From the NCBI GenBank assembly GCA_947624995.1, contig CANQMS010000005.1, forward strand, positions 21,755 to 85,754: DNA of 64,000 bases. The letters are read 5' to 3'. Below the pieces are notes generated by a model that ran no database searches, had not been told where the DNA came from, and saw nothing but the letters and a program-made list of their open reading frames with translations. The DNA is from an uncultured Clostridia bacterium. Lineage in GTDB: Bacteria > Bacillota > Clostridia > Oscillospirales > CAG-272. A program made the translations under genes and the position numbers. Of the stretch, positions 50,211 to 58,684 are shown in pieces (the stretch's first letter is position 1; the number at the start of each line of letters is the position of its first letter).

Positions 50211-51314
50211 TCACGGCGCCTCCCGTTGAGTTTCCGATTGCGTCTCCGGCTGTGTCTCCGCCTCCCCGGGCGGGACAAAGAGTGCGGCGTACTCGCAAAA
50301 GAGCGCGTCAACGGAGCGCACGATGTTGAAAAAGCCCTCCTTGTTCGCGTCCCAGTAGTTGCCGTCCGTAATGAGGACGAGGATGTAGGTGCGTTCGCCG
50401 AAAACGATCCCGCCTTCGCCGAATTTGCTCCTGTTCCAGCCGGATTTGACGGCGGTGTCATACCCGAGCGCGTCGCGGAAAAAGTGCATCTGCTCCGTGT
50501 GGGAGACGAGGTCAAAGAGCATCCGCCCGCCGTCCGTCTCGTCGCGGTATCTGTATACCTCCGCCCAGACGGCGGCAAGCTCGCGGCACGTGAGGTGGGG
50601 CCAGTACGTCCACCTGTAACAAGGGACACGGACGCCGAGCCCCTCGAGCATTTTGTCCATGTCGACTCTGTCGAGGCGGCGCACGAGCATCGTGTACCCC
50701 TCGTTGTCGCTCGTGTTGAGCGTGTGATAAAGCACGTCGCGCAGGGAGAGCTGCGTCCCGAATTCCATGTGACCGATAATGCCCTCACCGTAGACGTAGT
50801 CGCCCTCCGTGTACGTGAGCATTTCGTCGAGGGAGAGCTTTCCCGCGTCGATCTGGCGGAACGCGTAGAGCGCGGCAAGTATCTTGACGGCGCTCGCGGT
50901 GTCGTACACCTCGTCCTCGCCCCTGCCTATCGTCATGCCCGTCTCGATGTCGACGGCGTAGAAGACGGTCGGTCTGCCGAACGCTTCTATCGCGTCGCCG
51001 ACCTTTGACGCCGTCTCCTCGGACGGGGCGAACCTGCCCCTGACGGTGAAGTCGTCATATACCCGCTCCTTGTCCGGCGGCAGGTCGGGGACGAACGGCG
51101 CCGGCTCCGTTTCGGGCGGCTCCGTCTCGGGTTCGTCCGGTCCCTCGCCGAGCGGCGCCCCGGTGCCGCGGTCCTCGGGCGCCTCGCCCGCCGTGACGGC
51201 GGGCGAGAAGGGGAGGGCGCGATGTTCGGCGGGGGAGAATATGTACAGCGCGCACACTGCCGCCGAAAACGATATGACGACGGCGGCAAGCAAAATATAG
51301 CGCAGCGCCCTCAT
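50211..51314 (-). CDS. Exported beta-lactamase-fold serine hydrolase (class A / PBP-like)
   Basis: Membrane-anchored serine hydrolase, 367 residues, with an N-terminal helix (about 6-26) and a Pro/Glu linker to about 85. The three active-site motifs of the penicillin-recognising fold are visible: SAVK near 141 (SxxK), SDN near 198 and KSG near 302 (KTG type). The omega-loop Glu of true class A beta-lactamases cannot be placed with confidence. It may be a D-Ala-D-Ala peptidase or a beta-lactamase-like enzyme. The stop lies 4 bp before the ferredoxin ATG, and its start overlaps the nrdR stop. Confidence 0.84.
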   Translation of the reverse strand: MRALRYILLAAVVISFSAAVCALYIFSPAEHRALPFSPAVTAGEAPEDRGTGAPLGEGPDEPETEPPETEPAPFVPDLPPDKERVYDDFTVRGRFAPSEETASKVGDAIEAFGRPTVFYAVDIETGMTIGRGEDEVYDTASAVKILAALYAFRQIDAGKLSLDEMLTYTEGDYVYGEGIIGHMEFGTQLSLRDVLYHTLNTSDNEGYTMLVRRLDRVDMDKMLEGLGVRVPCYRWTYWPHLTCRELAAVWAEVYRYRDETDGGRMLFDLVSHTEQMHFFRDALGYDTAVKSGWNRSKFGEGGIVFGERTYILVLITDGNYWDANKEGFFNIVRSVDALFCEYAALFVPPGEAETQPETQSETQREAP

Positions 51315-51769
51315 TCAGAGTCGGTGTCCTCTCGCTGGAGCTTACGTATCTCTCTGATGAAGGTCTCAACGTCGCGGAACTCGCGGTGAACGGACGCGAA
51401 GCGGACGTACGCGACGGGGTCCTGCTTTTTCAGGCGCGAAAGGACCATCTCGCCGAGCTCCGCCGAGGTGATCTCGTTGTTGAGCGAGCCCGTGAGGGAT
51501 AGTTCGATGTCGTTCGCGATAGCCTCCGCGCTGACGGGGCGCTTTTCGCACGCCTTGAGTATTCCGACGAGGAGCTTGTTCTTGTCGAACGGTTCCTTCG
51601 AGCCGTCGCGCTTGATGACGAGCGGGTGAACTGTCTCGATGACCTCGTATGTCGTGAACCTGTGCTTGCAGGCGAGGCATTCGCGCCGGCGGCGTATATT
51701 CGAAAAATCGGCGGACGGCCGCGAATCTACGACGCGGCTCTCCGTGTAACCGCAGACCGGACATTTCAT
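51311..51769 (-). CDS. nrdR: Transcriptional repressor NrdR
   Basis: Nucleotide-sensing repressor of ribonucleotide reductase genes. It starts MKCPVCGYTESRVVDSRP, the N-terminal zinc ribbon (CPxCG, then CLACKHRF), followed by the ATP-cone domain with VIKRDGSKEPFDKNKL near 50-65 and LKKQDPVAYVRFASVHREF near 115. 152 residues from the ATG of 51769; the longer frame adds nine residues that the family lacks. No ribonucleotide reductase gene is visible in the window. Confidence 0.96.
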   Translation of the reverse strand: MKCPVCGYTESRVVDSRPSADFSNIRRRRECLACKHRFTTYEVIETVHPLVIKRDGSKEPFDKNKLLVGILKACEKRPVSAEAIANDIELSLTGSLNNEITSAELGEMVLSRLKKQDPVAYVRFASVHREFRDVETFIREIRKLQREDTDSE

Positions 51770-51904
51770 GATAAAATGAACCGTTCCTTTCCCCATAGAA
51801 GTATTATTATTTTATCACATTTTGTGCCTCTTGAAAACACATTATCACATTTTTCTGACATATTTTTGCCTGAAAACGCGGCGCGAGCGCTTTTTTGCGT
51901 CCGG

Positions 51905-53443
51905 TCAGAGCGTGCCGAGCGTGTGGTCGATGCGGAATTTTGTGACTTTGTCGGGACCCGGAGTCTTCTCCTTTATCTCGTTTCCGATGAGGAGCATGAA
52001 CGGATCCTCCTCGGTGAACGGGCGCCACTCGGGGAGCGGATCGCCGAAGTTGTCCCTGCCGTTCGGGTCGCCGGTCCGGACGAAGTTCGCCCAGTATGAG
52101 GCGACCTTCCGCGCGAGGTCATAGTGCTGCCCGCGGAACGGGCGCCAGCTCCGTGCGAGCGAATCGTACGCGAACCAGAGCTCCGCGCCGTGGAACGAGC
52201 CGACGTTCGGCGAGGTGTCGTCCGGAATGTCGGGGTCGAATTCGTAGAGATACGTTTTCCGCCCCTCGCGCGCCTGTACCGTGCCGAAGAGGTATGCGCC
52301 GGCGACCATCCCGGTGAACGCGTCGCCGGAGAAGAGCGCCTCGGCGTCCTCATCCGAGGCGACGCCCGCGAGCGCGCGGAACGCGTCCGCGTGCCCGCCG
52401 TAGCGGTCCGCGAATTCTTCAAACTCCGCCTTCGTGTACGGCAGCGAGTCCCGGCGCATGAAGGCGCGCGTCTCGCCCCTGTTGTATCCGGTCAGGACGG
52501 GGACGCGGTGGTGCTCGCCGCGGACGTACGCGTCAAAAGCGCCGCGCTTCAAAAGGACGCCGTCAACGACGGGCGCGAAGAACGCGTGTACCTCGGCGGC
52601 GCGGCGAAAGAGCTCGTCCGCGGGGATTTTGCGCGCCTCCGAGAGCGAGCCGATATGTGCTTTTTCGAAAAAATCGACGCCCGCCGCCTCCGCGCGCCGG
52701 AGCGAGCCCGCGCGGAGAAACGACGGTCCCAGATCGGCAAAATCGGCGGTGACAGCGCTCTCTATGATCGCGCCGGACAAAAGCCCCTCAGCCGCGGGCG
52801 AGGTCAGCAGGCACTGGACGCTCCCCGCCCCGGCGGACTGACCCGCCGCCGTGATGCGGTCCGGGTCGCCGCCGAACGCGGCGATATTGCGCTTTGTCCA
52901 CGACAGCGCCGCTAACTGATCCTCTATGCCGTAGTTGCCCTTCGGCGCGTCCGGGCGCTCTGCCGACAGCTCGGGATGCGCCAGAAAGCCGAATATGCCG
53001 AGCCTGTATGTGACCGCGACGACGACGATGCCGCGGCGCGCCACGTGCTCCCAGTCGAATTCGACCTCGTAGGGGTAGCCGCCCTGATATCCGCCGCCGT
53101 GTATGTAGAAGAGAACGGGCAGCTTCTCGTCCGCGCTCTTTGCCGGCGTGAAGATGTTCAGATACAGGCAGTCCTCGCTCATGTCGTATTCGGGACCGGA
53201 CGGGTGCAGCTCACGCGACCAGAAGTCTTTGGGGTCGGCGCCCGGCGTCCACTGCATCGAGATCGGTCCGTACCTGAGCGCGGGGCGGACGCCGTCCCAG
53301 TGCGGGACGGGCTGCGGCGAGCGCCAGCGCAGCTCGCCGACGGGCGCCGCCGCGTACGGAACGCCCTTGAACACCGTGATCCTCGGGTCGTATCCGAAAT
53401 AACCCCCGATCACGCCCGATTCGATCCTGACCTCTTTCCGCAT
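51905..53443 (-). CDS. Type B carboxylesterase / para-nitrobenzyl esterase-like
   Basis: Alpha/beta-hydrolase of 512 residues acting on esters. The oxyanion region is FYIHGGGYQGG near 110-120, the nucleophile Ser is in AAGQSAGAGSVQ near 200-205 (GQSAG), and the C-terminal His is expected in VGSFHGAELWF near 420. EDCLYLNIFTP near 90 is a family signature. It starts at the ATG of 53443 with GGAGG-like AGGTAAAT upstream. No signal peptide, so cytoplasmic. Convergent or divergent neighbours are unrelated; natural substrate unknown. Confidence 0.92.
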   Translation of the reverse strand: MRKEVRIESGVIGGYFGYDPRITVFKGVPYAAAPVGELRWRSPQPVPHWDGVRPALRYGPISMQWTPGADPKDFWSRELHPSGPEYDMSEDCLYLNIFTPAKSADEKLPVLFYIHGGGYQGGYPYEVEFDWEHVARRGIVVVAVTYRLGIFGFLAHPELSAERPDAPKGNYGIEDQLAALSWTKRNIAAFGGDPDRITAAGQSAGAGSVQCLLTSPAAEGLLSGAIIESAVTADFADLGPSFLRAGSLRRAEAAGVDFFEKAHIGSLSEARKIPADELFRRAAEVHAFFAPVVDGVLLKRGAFDAYVRGEHHRVPVLTGYNRGETRAFMRRDSLPYTKAEFEEFADRYGGHADAFRALAGVASDEDAEALFSGDAFTGMVAGAYLFGTVQAREGRKTYLYEFDPDIPDDTSPNVGSFHGAELWFAYDSLARSWRPFRGQHYDLARKVASYWANFVRTGDPNGRDNFGDPLPEWRPFTEEDPFMLLIGNEIKEKTPGPDKVTKFRIDHTLGTL

Positions 53444-53578
53444 AATAATTTACCTCCCGATTTTCCGAACGAAATAATTTAAACTTAAAAGTATTCTTTC
53501 CTTTATGATACAGCTTCCATGCGGCAATGTCAAGAAAAAATGAAGATAAAAAGGGAAATTTATGTGCGGCAGTGTCTC

Positions 53579-53610
53579 TTTTGACGCAAAAAACCTTTTT
53601 TGCGTCAAAA
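53579..53610. promoter_or_regulatory. Perfect 15-bp inverted repeat upstream of the M23 promoter
   Basis: Arms 53579-53593 and 53596-53610 are perfect complements of the TTTTGACGCAAAAAA type with a 2-nt centre, between the divergent esterase and M23 genes. No gene upstream on either strand needs a terminator here, so an operator or RNA hairpin is possible. Confidence 0.55.
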
Positions 53611-53637
53611 AATGCCTCCGCCGGACGCAATACGCTA

Positions 53638-53666
53638 TTGACCGACAAAAAATAATATTGTATAAT
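53638..53666 (+). promoter_or_regulatory. Sigma-A-type promoter for the M23 gene
   Basis: TTGACC at 53638-53643, 17-bp spacer, TATAAT at 53661-53666. Confidence 0.83.
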
Positions 53667-53723
53667 TACGGGTAAGGATATTCAAACGCAAAAAAGTCAA
53701 CGCGCAAAGCGGAGAACATATTA

Positions 53724-55382
53724 ATGAATAATAAAGTTTTGACAGCGATATTGATACTCGCACTCTTTATCCCGACATTCGTCGCGATCGGGTACTACTC
53801 CTCGTCGAAGACCGGACCGAACAACAAAAACGACGTTCAGGAGCTGACCCTGAAGGACACGGACGGGGCGGAGTGGCACTTTGCCGCGGGCGACGGAAAC
53901 GCCGATTCGGACGCGCTGATAGAGCTGTTCTTCGACATCCCGGAGGACGCGATGAAGGTCGACGCGCTGCCCGAGGCGCTCATGAACGGCAGCTTTTACC
54001 TTGTCACGGTGAAGAGTTTCGGCGCGGAGCAGGCGTACCAGTATTATTTCACGCCGAGCCCGTCCGAGGCATACTACGTGAACGGGACGACGGGGGACAC
54101 GTTCAAGATCCTGTCCGCCGACGCCGAAAAATTCCTGAAAATGACGAAATATTCCGCGAGCGTCTTCCCGGACCGCGCGCTGCCGACGCTGCTCGTCGGC
54201 GGAGAGGGCGGCACGGTGCTCTCGCCGAGCAGCTCCGCGGAGTGGTACTATACTCTGTTTGACGGCACGCAGGCGGCGATCGACGTGTCCCGCTTCCTCG
54301 CGTCGGACAGCCCCGTCTGCGAGATCAGCGGAGGCTTCGACATCTCGTTCTCATCGTCGCCGGACTACGTTTCTCTCGTCATCACGGCGGGGGATGAAAC
54401 GCTTTTCGACGGACCGCTTGAAAATATGTCCAAGCTGCCGCTCGGCGAGGTCAAGGACTTCAAGGCAACAGTGAACGCCGAGTGGTACAAAAAGGATGAC
54501 AGAAGCTTCTTCGGCAAGGCGTCATACACGTTTGACGGGCGCGTCGTCGAGCCGGCGGCGTTCTATCTCGGGCAGCCCGAAATCAACAACGGCAGCTTTG
54601 TCGTCATCGGCGGCAAAAATGTCGACGACCCGTCGAAGATAACGTTCGCATCCGAGCCGTCGATAAACTATACGCCCACGTTCTATAAGGAAGGCGAATA
54701 TGTCTACGCGCTCGTCCCGATCAGGTTCGAGCTCGAGGACGGAACGGACAGGACGTTCAAGTTCACGCTCTCGTACAGGGGCGTCACGCAGGAGATGACG
54801 CTGAACGTCAAATCATATACTTATAACGCAAGCTCGCTCGACATCACAAAGGCTGTCGAGGACCTGACGTATTCCGAGACAGCACGGGGCGAGGCGGAGG
54901 CGGCTCTTCTGCCGCTCACGAAGAATGAGGAGCTTGATACGCACGCATTCTCCGGGACATTCCTCGAGGATATCATCGGTCCCGGCTCGTCGGACGTCAT
55001 AACGGCGGGCTTCGGCAGATATATGACCGTCACGGCGAGCGGTACCCAGTTCCGCCACACCGGCGTCGACTATTATGTCGCGAAGGGCACCGAGGTGAAG
55101 GCGATGAACGCCGGCAAGGTCGTCTATTCCGGATTCCTCACGACGACGGGATATATCGTCGTCGTCGACCACGGCTGGGGACTTAAGAGCTGGTATATGC
55201 ATCTGTCCGAGTGCAGCGTCGACGTCGGGGACACGGTGAACAAGGGCGACGTCGTCGGGCTCGCGGGAGAATCCGGCTTCGCGCCGCCGATGCGGATCCA
55301 CACCGGGCTGACCGTCGGCGATATACCGGTCTGCGTCTACGACTTCTGGAACAGCGAGATCAAGATGCCCGTAATGGAATAA
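53724..55382 (+). CDS. Membrane-anchored M23 (LytM-like) peptidase-fold protein, possibly degenerate
   Basis: Outside-facing wall protein, 552 residues: an N-terminal membrane helix (about 5-23), a long beta-strand-rich region (about 35-380) and a C-terminal M23 domain (about 435-535). The zinc-site HTGVD near 447 is present, as is YMHLSE near 492 and the last ligand His in MRIHTGL near 520. Where active enzymes have HxH, the first His is replaced by Arg (RIH). That His is part of the catalytic machinery, so activity is doubtful. A degenerate LytM protein could act as an amidase activator or scaffold; this is inference. Start is clear from a promoter and ribosome-like site. Confidence 0.85.
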   Translation: MNNKVLTAILILALFIPTFVAIGYYSSSKTGPNNKNDVQELTLKDTDGAEWHFAAGDGNADSDALIELFFDIPEDAMKVDALPEALMNGSFYLVTVKSFGAEQAYQYYFTPSPSEAYYVNGTTGDTFKILSADAEKFLKMTKYSASVFPDRALPTLLVGGEGGTVLSPSSSAEWYYTLFDGTQAAIDVSRFLASDSPVCEISGGFDISFSSSPDYVSLVITAGDETLFDGPLENMSKLPLGEVKDFKATVNAEWYKKDDRSFFGKASYTFDGRVVEPAAFYLGQPEINNGSFVVIGGKNVDDPSKITFASEPSINYTPTFYKEGEYVYALVPIRFELEDGTDRTFKFTLSYRGVTQEMTLNVKSYTYNASSLDITKAVEDLTYSETARGEAEAALLPLTKNEELDTHAFSGTFLEDIIGPGSSDVITAGFGRYMTVTASGTQFRHTGVDYYVAKGTEVKAMNAGKVVYSGFLTTTGYIVVVDHGWGLKSWYMHLSECSVDVGDTVNKGDVVGLAGESGFAPPMRIHTGLTVGDIPVCVYDFWNSEIKMPVME

Positions 55383-55395
55383 TGTATAATACCGC

Positions 55396-55430
55396 CGCGG
55401 GGGAAGGCGCTGCCTTCCCCCGCGATATAT
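55396..55430 (+). terminator. Terminator after the M23 gene
   Basis: Twelve-bp stem (55396-55407 with 55413-55424), 5-nt loop, followed by ATATAT; the T-run is poor. 55431-55602 is GC-rich sequence without a credible gene. Confidence 0.7.
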
Positions 55431-55602
55431 TTATATGCACATATGCGCCGCGCGGTCCGCGAGGTCGGCTTGCCCCGCGCGATCCGAGCACTCCGCGAGC
55501 TCCGCGCGATCCGGAACCGCCGCCTCGCGCACCCGCTGCGCGGCAGTCACTATGCAACGGTTAAAAAGCTGAAAATTTTTCTAAAAAATTTGAAAATACC
55601 TA

Positions 55603-55631
55603 TTGACAATCACTTGACTGCGTGGTATACT
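55603..55631 (+). promoter_or_regulatory. Sigma-A-type promoter for the nfeD operon
   Basis: Consensus TTGACA at 55603-55608, 17-bp spacer, TATACT at 55626-55631 preceded by CGTGG. A GAGGAGG site follows close to the start. Confidence 0.87.
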
Positions 55632-55662
55632 CTTGTCAAGACAAACGAGGAGGCAACATACG

Positions 55663-56109
55663 ATGGAGAACATTTTACAGTATATGCCGTACGTCTGGAC
55701 GCTGTCGCTCATACTCTGCGTGCTGATGGAAGCGGCGACCGCGGCGCTCACAACGATATGGTTCATGCCCGCGGGCTTTCTCTGCCTCGTGCTCTCGCTC
55801 TTCAGCGTGCCCGTACCGATACAGGTCATCGTCTACGTCGTTGTAGCCGGGCTGACGCTCGTCGTGGCAAAGGCGATACTGAAGCGGCGCTGCCGGGACG
55901 TCCCGAGGACGCCGACGAACGCCGACAGGCTGATCGGCGAGACGGCGGTCGTCACCGCGGCGATAGACAATCTCGCGGCAAAGGGCGAGGTGACGGTCAA
56001 GGGGCAGATCTGGACCGCACGGTCCGAGGACGGCGAGGCGATAGGCTCGGGAGAGCGCGTCACGGTCAAAAAGATCGAGGGCGTCAAGCTAATCGTTTCA
56101 AAGCAGTGA
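55663..56109 (+). CDS. NfeD-like membrane protein (short form)
   Basis: Membrane protein partner of SPFH proteins, 148 residues, about the length of short NfeD forms. Membrane segments are at about 8-28, 35-53 and 55-72; the C-terminal OB-fold (about 90-145) contains IGETAVVTAAIDNLAAKG and VTVKGQIWTARSEDGE, the family signature. Start at the ATG of 55663, with GAGGAGG 8 bp upstream. The next gene overlaps the stop by GTGA, and the SPFH gene follows that. NfeD-SPFH pairs form large membrane assemblies in microdomains. Confidence 0.9.
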   Translation: MENILQYMPYVWTLSLILCVLMEAATAALTTIWFMPAGFLCLVLSLFSVPVPIQVIVYVVVAGLTLVVAKAILKRRCRDVPRTPTNADRLIGETAVVTAAIDNLAAKGEVTVKGQIWTARSEDGEAIGSGERVTVKKIEGVKLIVSKQ

Positions 56110-56768
56110 GCAAAGGTCCGAAGATACCGGATGAAAACGCGGATATAAGGGCGTATGTGCGGGGTCGCGTCGTCCGCGACGTGATCTTTGTGCTCGCGTT
56201 CCGTGTCTTCCTGTTCGTCCCGGCGCTGCTGTACGGGTATTACACACCGCCGGTCAACGTGTTCGGTGTCACCGTCGTCGAGGCGCTGTGCATCCTGCCG
56301 CTGTTTTTGCGGCGCGTGTGGCGCTGGTTCACGAGCGAGCGCGCGCTCGAGGGCGAGGTCATATACGTCAGCCACCGGCGCGGCACCCGGCTCGCGGGCA
56401 GGACGGGGAGCGGGCGCGTTTTAAAGAGGTATAATACCCCGAATTACCTCAAACATCCGTCATCGGGGACTGATGTGTGGTTCGCCCCAGTCGACGTGCA
56501 GCGCGTCCGGGTCAGAACAGAGGGCGGAAAGATACGCCGCCTGAAATACGCGTGCCCGGGGTGGGAGCGCGTGCCGCAATACAGTGTGGGCGACCGCGTC
56601 AGGAAGTATTACGGCTGCAAATATATGCAGAAGCTCCCCGCGAAGGACGACATTTTCCCGGACGAGAGGGAGATACCGAACATCTGCGCCGTCTGCGGCG
56701 CCGTCAACGAGTATGACGACGAGATCTGCGATTTCTGCGGATTTTCCCTGCCGGACAGAACAAAATAA
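56106..56768 (+). CDS. Membrane protein with C-terminal zinc ribbon, between NfeD and SPFH genes
   Basis: Unrecognised 220-residue protein starting at the GTG of 56106, which overlaps the nfeD stop. Two predicted membrane helices lie at about 21-38 and 47-65; then comes a basic, soluble region with Tyr/Arg-rich sequence, and at the end a zinc-ribbon pair, CAVC near 197-200 and CDFC near 209-212. This position, cotranslated with nfeD and upstream of the SPFH gene, strongly suggests a partner of the NfeD-SPFH system, for example a link to metal or nucleic acid. That role is inference; no homologue is known to me. Confidence 0.72.
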   Translation: MSKGPKIPDENADIRAYVRGRVVRDVIFVLAFRVFLFVPALLYGYYTPPVNVFGVTVVEALCILPLFLRRVWRWFTSERALEGEVIYVSHRRGTRLAGRTGSGRVLKRYNTPNYLKHPSSGTDVWFAPVDVQRVRVRTEGGKIRRLKYACPGWERVPQYSVGDRVRKYYGCKYMQKLPAKDDIFPDEREIPNICAVCGAVNEYDDEICDFCGFSLPDRTK

Positions 56769-56807
56769 GCACAATAAAAATTTTAAATCATATAAGGAGA
56801 AAAGGAC

Positions 56808-57767
56808 ATGAAACTTTATAACATCGCAATGGCGATCGGCGTCGGCGGTTATGTCGCGCTCGGGATCGTGGCGGCGGTCGTGATACTCATCGTGATCGCA
56901 AACATCAAGATCGTCCCGCAGGCGCGGGCGGCTGTCGTTGAGCGGCTCGGACGCTACCTGACGACGTGGGAAACAGGGCTGCACTTCAAGGTCCCGTTCA
57001 TCGACCGCGTGGCAAAGAACGTGATTCTGATGGAGCAGGTCGCGGACTTCCCGCCGCAGCCCGTTATCACGAAGGATAACGTGCGTATGCAGATAGACAC
57101 GGTCGTGTTCTATCAGATCACGGACTGCAAGCTCTACGCCTACGGTCACATCAACCCGATAGCGGCGATCGAGAATCTGACATCGACCACGCTCCGAAAC
57201 ATCATCGGCGAGATGGACCTCGACGCGACGCTGACGTCGCGCGACGTCATCAACGTGAAGATGCGCTCGATACTCGACGAGGTCACGGATCCGTGGGGCA
57301 TCAAGGTCAACAGGGTCGAGCTCAAGAACATCATCCCGCCGAAGGAGATTCAGGACGCGATGGAGAAGCAGATGAAGGCGGAGCGCGAACGCCGCGAAGC
57401 CATCCTGCGAGCGGAGGGCGAAAAGCGCGCCGCGGTCCTCGTCGCGGAAGGCAAAAAGGAGTCGATGATACTCGAGGCGGAGGCGGAAAAGCAGTCCGCG
57501 ATACTGCGCGCCGAGGCAGTCAAGGAGGCGAAGATCCGCGAGTCCGAGGGCGAAGCGGAGGCGATACTCAAGATCCAGCAGGCGACCGCGGAAGGCGTCC
57601 GGATGATAAACGAGGCGGCGCCGGGGCAGGGCTATATCGCGATCAAGGGGCTCGAGGCGTTCGAAAAAGCCGCGGATGGGCAGGCGACAAAGATAGTTAT
57701 CCCGTCGGAGCTCAGTTCGCTTGCAGGTCTTGCGACAACGGCGTCGGAGCTCTTAAAGAGCGAGTGA
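56808..57767 (+). CDS. SPFH/band 7 domain protein (stomatin/QmcA-like)
   Basis: Membrane-anchored scaffolding protein of the stomatin/paraslipin group, 319 residues. An N-terminal helix (about 10-30) is followed by the SPFH domain (about 33-200: VVERLGRYLTTWETGLHFKVPFIDRV) and a Glu/Ala/Arg-rich coiled coil (about 190-265: KQMKAERERREAILRAEGE). The C-terminal region ends with LSSLAGLATTASELLKSE. AAGGAG precedes the ATG. With the short NfeD it forms a typical partner pair; a zinc-ribbon protein is interposed. A bidirectional terminator follows. Confidence 0.94.
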   Translation: MKLYNIAMAIGVGGYVALGIVAAVVILIVIANIKIVPQARAAVVERLGRYLTTWETGLHFKVPFIDRVAKNVILMEQVADFPPQPVITKDNVRMQIDTVVFYQITDCKLYAYGHINPIAAIENLTSTTLRNIIGEMDLDATLTSRDVINVKMRSILDEVTDPWGIKVNRVELKNIIPPKEIQDAMEKQMKAERERREAILRAEGEKRAAVLVAEGKKESMILEAEAEKQSAILRAEAVKEAKIRESEGEAEAILKIQQATAEGVRMINEAAPGQGYIAIKGLEAFEKAADGQATKIVIPSELSSLAGLATTASELLKSE

Positions 57768-57829
57768 TCGCCGCACAAAGGCGGATAAAGCCGCAGGCGA
57801 ATTAAGCCGCGAACGGCTGATGAAAAAGC

Positions 57830-57860
57830 ATGGGGGAAGGAATCCGGTTCCTTCCCCCAT
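57830..57860. terminator. Bidirectional terminator between SPFH and trmB genes
   Basis: Thirteen-bp perfect stem (57830-57842 with 57848-57860), 5-nt loop, of the GGGGGAAGG type. Confidence 0.85.
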
Positions 57861-57876
57861 CTGCCGTATTTGCTTA

Positions 57877-58557
57877 TTATGTCGCGCTTGTCAGCCTTGC
57901 GCACAGCGCGTTTATATGTATGCCCTCCTCGGAAAACCGCCGCTCGTATTCGGTCATGACGTTCCCCTCCGCGTGCTCGCTGCCGTGCAGATCACGCGTC
58001 TGCCACAAGAGCGAGAAAGGCGACGCCTCGATCTCCCCGAGCGTAAAATCGAAGAGCACCTCATTATCCGTCTTGACGTGCAGCTCGCCTCCAGGGGCGA
58101 GCACGCGCGCGTACAGCGCGAGAAATTCGCGGTATGTCATCCGCCGCTTGTAGTACCCCTTCTTGGGCCAAGGATCGCTGAAGTTCAGGTGTATCTCCGA
58201 GAGCGACCGCTCCGGGAACCATTCGGCGACGTGCGAGGCGTCCCCGATTATGAAGCGCACGTTGTCCGGCAGCGACGGGTCCGAGGCGAGCCGGGCGGCG
58301 CGCTTTTCGAGCGCGAACAGTATTACCGAGTCGATGCGCTCGACGGCGTAGAAGACGCGGTCCGGGTGTGCCTCCGCCATCCCGCAGATGAAGTCGCCCT
58401 TTCCGCAGCCGAGCTCGAGCACCGCCGGCGCGTCGGAGAGCTCCGCCGGGAACGGCGCATAAACGCCCGCCTCCGCGATCCCGGAGGGGTCACCGACGAG
58501 GAGTCCGGCACATTTTGCGATACGTGCCGCCGAATTCTTTTTTTTTCTCATTCGCAT
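57877..58557 (-). CDS. trmB: tRNA (guanine-N7-)-methyltransferase
   Basis: Methylates G46 in the variable loop of tRNAs, using S-adenosylmethionine. SAM-binding motif LELGCGKGDFI is near 49-59; the active-site motif NFSDPWPKKGYYKRR near 125-139, VKTDNEVL near 165 and TEYERRF near 205 match the family. 226 residues, normal. The ATG is 2 bp from the divergent promoter of the next gene, so regulatory sequences overlap its start. An alternative ATG lies three codons in. Confidence 0.95.
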   Translation of the reverse strand: MRMRKKKNSAARIAKCAGLLVGDPSGIAEAGVYAPFPAELSDAPAVLELGCGKGDFICGMAEAHPDRVFYAVERIDSVILFALEKRAARLASDPSLPDNVRFIIGDASHVAEWFPERSLSEIHLNFSDPWPKKGYYKRRMTYREFLALYARVLAPGGELHVKTDNEVLFDFTLGEIEASPFSLLWQTRDLHGSEHAEGNVMTEYERRFSEEGIHINALCARLTSAT

Positions 58558-58558
58558 A

Positions 58559-58587
58559 TTGAAATTTGCCCTTCAATTTGGTAAAAT
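58559..58587 (+). promoter_or_regulatory. Sigma-A-type promoter for the HAAS-like/DUF4097 operon
   Basis: TTGAAA at 58559-58564, 17-bp spacer, TAAAAT at 58582-58587 (TTTGG before the -10). Confidence 0.72.
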
Positions 58588-58684
58588 AAAAGTGTATACG
58601 CACGTCTTCCAAAGACGCCCATATGGAGTATACCACAAATCCGACGGAAATTCCATATCGGACCCGTAAAAAGGGAGAAAACAA

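Noticed and set aside
49598..50878. 426-codon minus-strand frame including the ferredoxin gene
   Set aside because: Its first half is antisense-like Ser/Thr/Arg-rich sequence overlapping the serine hydrolase gene; the ferredoxin starts at 50206 with its own ribosome site.
55443..56768. 441-codon frame spanning the nfeD promoter and gene
   Set aside because: It is the frame of the zinc-ribbon protein extended backwards through nfeD and its promoter; the GTG at 56106 overlapping the nfeD stop is the true start.
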